A stretch of 5,372 bases of DNA, taken from the NCBI GenBank assembly GCA_020718265.1, contig DYSM01000156.1:1-5372 (forward strand). The letters run 5' to 3'. Of this stretch, positions 5,318 through 5,372 are shown one piece after another (the stretch's first letter is position 1; each line of letters opens with the position of its first letter). A program made the position numbers and the translations under genes. The DNA is from Draconibacterium orientale (GTDB lineage: Bacteria; Bacteroidota; Bacteroidia; Bacteroidales; JAADGE01). The notes beneath the pieces are model-generated. The model made no database searches. It was not told the origin of the DNA and saw only the letters and a list, made by a program, of their open reading frames with translations.

Positions 5318-5334
5318 TATTGTTATTAACAATA
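5318..5334 (+). terminator. AT-rich hairpin near the right edge
   Basis: TATTGTT (5318-5324) and AACAATA (5328-5334) form a perfect 7-pair stem with an ATT loop. A T6 run occurs 15 bases later, too far for a classical terminator. It lies about 190 bases past the SpoIIM-family stop, so it may be a terminator or part of the next gene's upstream region. Confidence 0.25.
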
Positions 5335-5372
5335 TTGGTTAATTCAATTTTTTACAAACTTCTAATTACAAA

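Noticed and set aside
5346..5372. Similarity of the window's right edge to bases around 35-52 (TTACAAA...CTAATTA)
   Set aside because: The match is short, gapped and AT-rich; it does not extend into the 45-base repeat, so I do not call a third copy.

Overview
The window looks like chromosomal DNA of a member of the Bacteroidetes. Intergenic DNA is AT-rich, several genes are preceded by the Bacteroidetes-type -7 promoter box (TAnnTTTG), Shine-Dalgarno sequences are not evident, and the protein families are typical of that phylum. There is no rRNA, tRNA, CRISPR array, transposase or integrase, and no defence or secretion system that I can recognise.

Layout. Positions 88-1772 hold two leftward genes: kbl (glycine C-acetyltransferase, threonine catabolism) and, upstream of it, a MmcQ/YjbR-family gene whose C-terminus appears altered by a slip in a ten-base A tract. 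A divergent promoter region separates them from two rightward genes at 1895-2930: a 58-residue lipoprotein and a secreted protein that is probably an outer-membrane beta-barrel. A gene-free stretch of about 350 bases (2931-3277) lies between this protein and the next leftward gene. Positions 3278-5125 hold a divergent pair, an RDD-family membrane protein (leftward) and a SpoIIM-family membrane protein (rightward), sharing a 120-base promoter region. From 5126 to the end there is only AT-rich spacer with short repeats.

How the genes relate. The RDD and SpoIIM proteins commonly neighbour each other in Bacteroidetes and are both multi-pass inner-membrane proteins of uncertain function. The lipoprotein and the putative barrel protein are co-directional and probably both belong to the cell envelope. 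kbl and the MmcQ-like gene have no evident functional link beyond orientation.

Most notable observations. A perfect 45-base inverted repeat (1-45 and 2932-2976) brackets the first four genes, each copy lying just 3' of a gene in the same orientation relative to that gene. The MmcQ-like gene has the probable homopolymer frameshift. The non-coding spacers carry several different short-period repeats. I see no convincing new multi-gene system; this is mostly ordinary chromosomal sequence.
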